From positions 1 to 14,891 of the forward strand of contig JAKDLE010000011.1 in NCBI GenBank assembly GCA_030453005.1: a stretch of 14,891 nt of DNA. Direction: 5' to 3'. Shown here piece by piece: positions 13,583 to 14,891 of the stretch (position 1 is its first letter; each line of letters begins with the position of its first letter). Made by a program: the position numbers and the translations under genes. Source of the stretch: Pseudonocardia sp. GTDB lineage: Bacteria; Actinomycetota; Actinomycetes; Mycobacteriales; Pseudonocardiaceae. Below the pieces are notes generated by a model, which saw only the letters and a program-made list of their open reading frames with translations, was not told the origin of the DNA and did no database searches.

Positions 13583-14437
13583 CTAGACCCCGACTCCACG
13601 ATCCTGCAGCCAGGGAGTCGGGTCGATCTTGGAGCGGTCGTCGTCCCATATCTCCAGGTGGAGGTGCGGCCCGGTCGAGAAGCCGCGGTTGCCCACCTCG
13701 GCGATCTGTTGGCCGGCTGATACCTGCTGCCCGACCTCGACGTAGGTGCTGTTGATGTGCCCGTAGACCGAACGGGTGCCGTCAGGGTGGCGCAGTACGA
13801 CCCAGAGGCCGAACCCGGTGGCCGGCCCGGACTCCTCCACCACGCCGTCGGTGACCGCGAAGATCGGTGTTCCGATACTGTTGGCCACGTCCAGACCGTC
13901 GTGGTTCCGGCCCCAGCGTGGTCCGGCGGACGACGTCACGCGGCCGGCGACCGGCTGCGCGAAGACGCTGTCCCCGAACAACGCGGCCCCGGGCGCACCT
14001 GCCGCGAGCGCGGCGTCGAGGATCGCGGCACGTCGGGCGAGTTCCTGGCCGATCTCCACGGCTTTCGCGAGGTTCTGGACGTCGACCTGTGACGCCTCGT
14101 CGAGATCCGCTGCTGCCAGCGCTCCGGGTAGGGGCTGGTCACCGCCGACGCCCTTCGGCACACCCGTCGATTCGTCGTCGCCTCCGTTCGGCCCGACAAC
14201 CGGGAGCAGAGCAGTCAGCAACACGGGCGCGGGCTCGTCGGCGGTCGTCACGATGACGGTCTCGCTTCCGGCCACCGCTGCACCGGCTGCCAGGGCCGCG
14301 ATGGTGATCCGCACACGAGAAGTCGTACCGGGTGGCGGCGGCAGACGGTGCACCCCGGAAGTCGCGACGATGCTCAGCGGCACCATGCGATCGGGATCGG
14401 CCGTCCGGGCGCCGCTGGGGGAGCGGTGGCGCGCCAA
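13583..14437 (-). CDS. M23-family (LytM-like) peptidoglycan endopeptidase, TTG start
   Basis: 284 residues from the TTG at 14437. AGAAGGA (plus 14444-14450) lies six bases before it, and the following LARHRSPSGARTAD fits the usual start of such actinobacterial proteins. The longer frame from 14593 has no such signal. There is an N-terminal basic region, an export helix (TIAALAAGAAVAGSETVIV, about 44-62), then a helical linker (QNLAKAVEIGQELARRAAIL). The M23 domain follows: RNHDGLDVANSIGTPIFAV (His and Asp zinc ligands), SVYGHIN, then the GPHLHLEIW motif with two His. All metal and catalytic residues of LytM-type zinc endopeptidases are present, so it should cut peptidoglycan cross-bridges outside the membrane. 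A CCCCGGGGCC palindrome follows the stop. A paired GTGACC repeat upstream may bind MtrA. Confidence 0.9.
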   Translation of the reverse strand: MARHRSPSGARTADPDRMVPLSIVATSGVHRLPPPPGTTSRVRITIAALAAGAAVAGSETVIVTTADEPAPVLLTALLPVVGPNGGDDESTGVPKGVGGDQPLPGALAAADLDEASQVDVQNLAKAVEIGQELARRAAILDAALAAGAPGAALFGDSVFAQPVAGRVTSSAGPRWGRNHDGLDVANSIGTPIFAVTDGVVEESGPATGFGLWVVLRHPDGTRSVYGHINSTYVEVGQQVSAGQQIAEVGNRGFSTGPHLHLEIWDDDRSKIDPTPWLQDRGVGV

Positions 14438-14538
14438 GGACTGTCCTTCTCGACTGGTTCGACGGTCGTTCTGGTCTCGACGGCGGCGCCGGGCGGGAGT
14501 GGGAGATCCGACCGCCGGGGATCGATCGGTCTCCCGCC

Positions 14539-14555
14539 GTGACCGGTTCGTGACC
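14539..14555 (-). promoter_or_regulatory. MtrA-box-like direct repeat upstream of the M23 gene
   Basis: GTGACC at 14539-14544 and again at 14550-14555 (GGTCAC twice on the coding strand) repeat with an 11-base period, one helical turn apart. MtrA, the actinobacterial response regulator controlling many cell-wall hydrolases, recognises paired GTMAC-like hexamers at this kind of spacing. The site is about 100 bases before the TTG start. Identification is by pattern. Confidence 0.4.
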
Positions 14556-14707
14556 GGAGCGGCCGAAGGGTAGCAGAACGGGTTTAGGGGCATTTTGGGG
14601 GTGCTTCACCCACGTTCTCGGTGCGCGCCTCCTTGGGACACGCACTCCGTGAGCCTGCTCGGGTGCAACAGCTGCGGGGGGCGGCCGGAGCGGGTGCGGC
14701 TCATGCG

Positions 14708-14773
14708 TCAGCGCGAACATGGCGCCGGTGGCCGCGGCGCGGAGACGTGCTGCCGTTGGCGCGTCGTGGACAT
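14708..14773 (-). CDS. Possible 21-residue leader peptide or mini-ORF
   Basis: GGGAGAGG is placed three bases before an ATG at 14773. The 21 codons MSTTRQRQHVSAPRPPAPCSR end at TGA. The -HV---R----C-R shape loosely recalls the short Cys-containing actinobacterial peptides annotated as putative leader peptides before sulfur-related genes. The next gene on the strand, the M23 peptidase, starts 270 bases later. Without conservation data it could be chance. Confidence 0.3.
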   Translation of the reverse strand: MSTTRQRQHVSAPRPPAPCSR

Positions 14774-14812
14774 GATCCTCTCCCTACATCGGACGGCTCC
14801 GGACCGTGACGC

Positions 14813-14891
14813 CTACAGGGGCGGGAACTCGATCGGGTGCACTTCCGTGTCCTCGCGTGTGCGACGCCGTTCTACCGGACGTAGAGCAATG
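14813..14891 (-). CDS. C-terminal end of an unidentified protein (cut by window edge)
   Basis: On the minus strand an open frame enters from beyond the window and ends at TAG 14813, giving the last 26 codons: IALRPVERRRTREDTEV and a Pro-rich end HPIEFPPL. It is charged and hydrophilic, with no family recognisable. Part of the codon use is less GC3-biased than in its neighbours, so coding status is not certain. If real, the 14774-14812 gap is its 3' end, and the mini-ORF at 14708-14773 follows it. Confidence 0.4.
   Translation of the reverse strand, partial: IALRPVERRRTREDTEVHPIEFPPL

Noticed and set aside
14594..14812. c-di-AMP (ydaO-type) riboswitch before the M23 gene, as seen before many actinobacterial cell-wall hydrolases
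   Set aside because: I looked for the conserved core blocks in the leaders of the 14437 and 12734 genes and did not see them.

Overview
The window is very GC-rich, with strong third-position GC bias, frequent GTG/TTG starts and purine-rich ribosome binding sites. These traits and the protein families point to an actinomycete. The style of the CtaD, CtaG, VKOR and M23 proteins suggests the Pseudonocardiaceae or a near relative, but the genus is inference. It reads as an accessory metal and thiol-redox region: a mercury operon, respiratory oxidase and oxidative-folding genes, and cell-wall enzymes, interspersed with several decayed genes.

Left part (1-4098, plus strand except the first gene). 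A divergent ArsR-family regulator (partial, minus strand, from 166) faces merA (354-1760) across a 187-bp gap that holds a dyad, a possible operator. After merA come merB (1809-2462), a DUF1440-like membrane protein (2484-2999), a rhodanese-CBS gene (3069-3737) and a Met-rich one-helix SHOCT protein (3835-4098). MerB would release Hg(II) from organomercurials and MerA would reduce it to Hg(0). The standout is the rhodanese gene. Its only interruption is an in-frame TGA at the position of the catalytic cysteine. It is followed at SECIS-like spacing by a perfect 7-bp hairpin with a 5-nt loop whose second base is G. It is either a selenocysteine rhodanese or a very well placed nonsense mutation.

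Middle part. The remnant of a P1B metal ATPase (4141-5056, plus) has many frameshifts and a damaged phosphorylation motif. It is followed convergently by an intact ctaD (5075-6829, minus), whose upstream region carries an alternating array of TGTAG/CTACA half-sites. Upstream of ctaD lie a YkuD L,D-transpeptidase remnant with Tyr in place of the catalytic Cys (7116-7454) and a tiny one-helix ORF (7474-7599). The 6830-7115 stretch otherwise shows nothing coding.

Right part (minus strand). A tightly coupled five-gene operon runs from 11242 down to 7800: DsbA-like thioredoxin, VKOR, a small membrane protein, a CtaG-type oxidase assembly factor and a ZIP-like transporter. The DsbA-VKOR pair would make disulfides outside the membrane. 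CtaG would serve copper delivery to the cytochrome oxidase made by ctaD. Further right are a small unidentified membrane protein (11490-11888), a secreted LAS-type peptidase-fold protein (11991-12734), a broken copC (12966-13459), an M23 endopeptidase starting at TTG (13583-14437) with an MtrA-box-like direct repeat upstream, a possible 21-residue leader ORF (14708-14773), and the C-terminal end of another gene (14813-14891).

No tRNA, rRNA, CRISPR array, intact insertion sequence or replication origin was seen.
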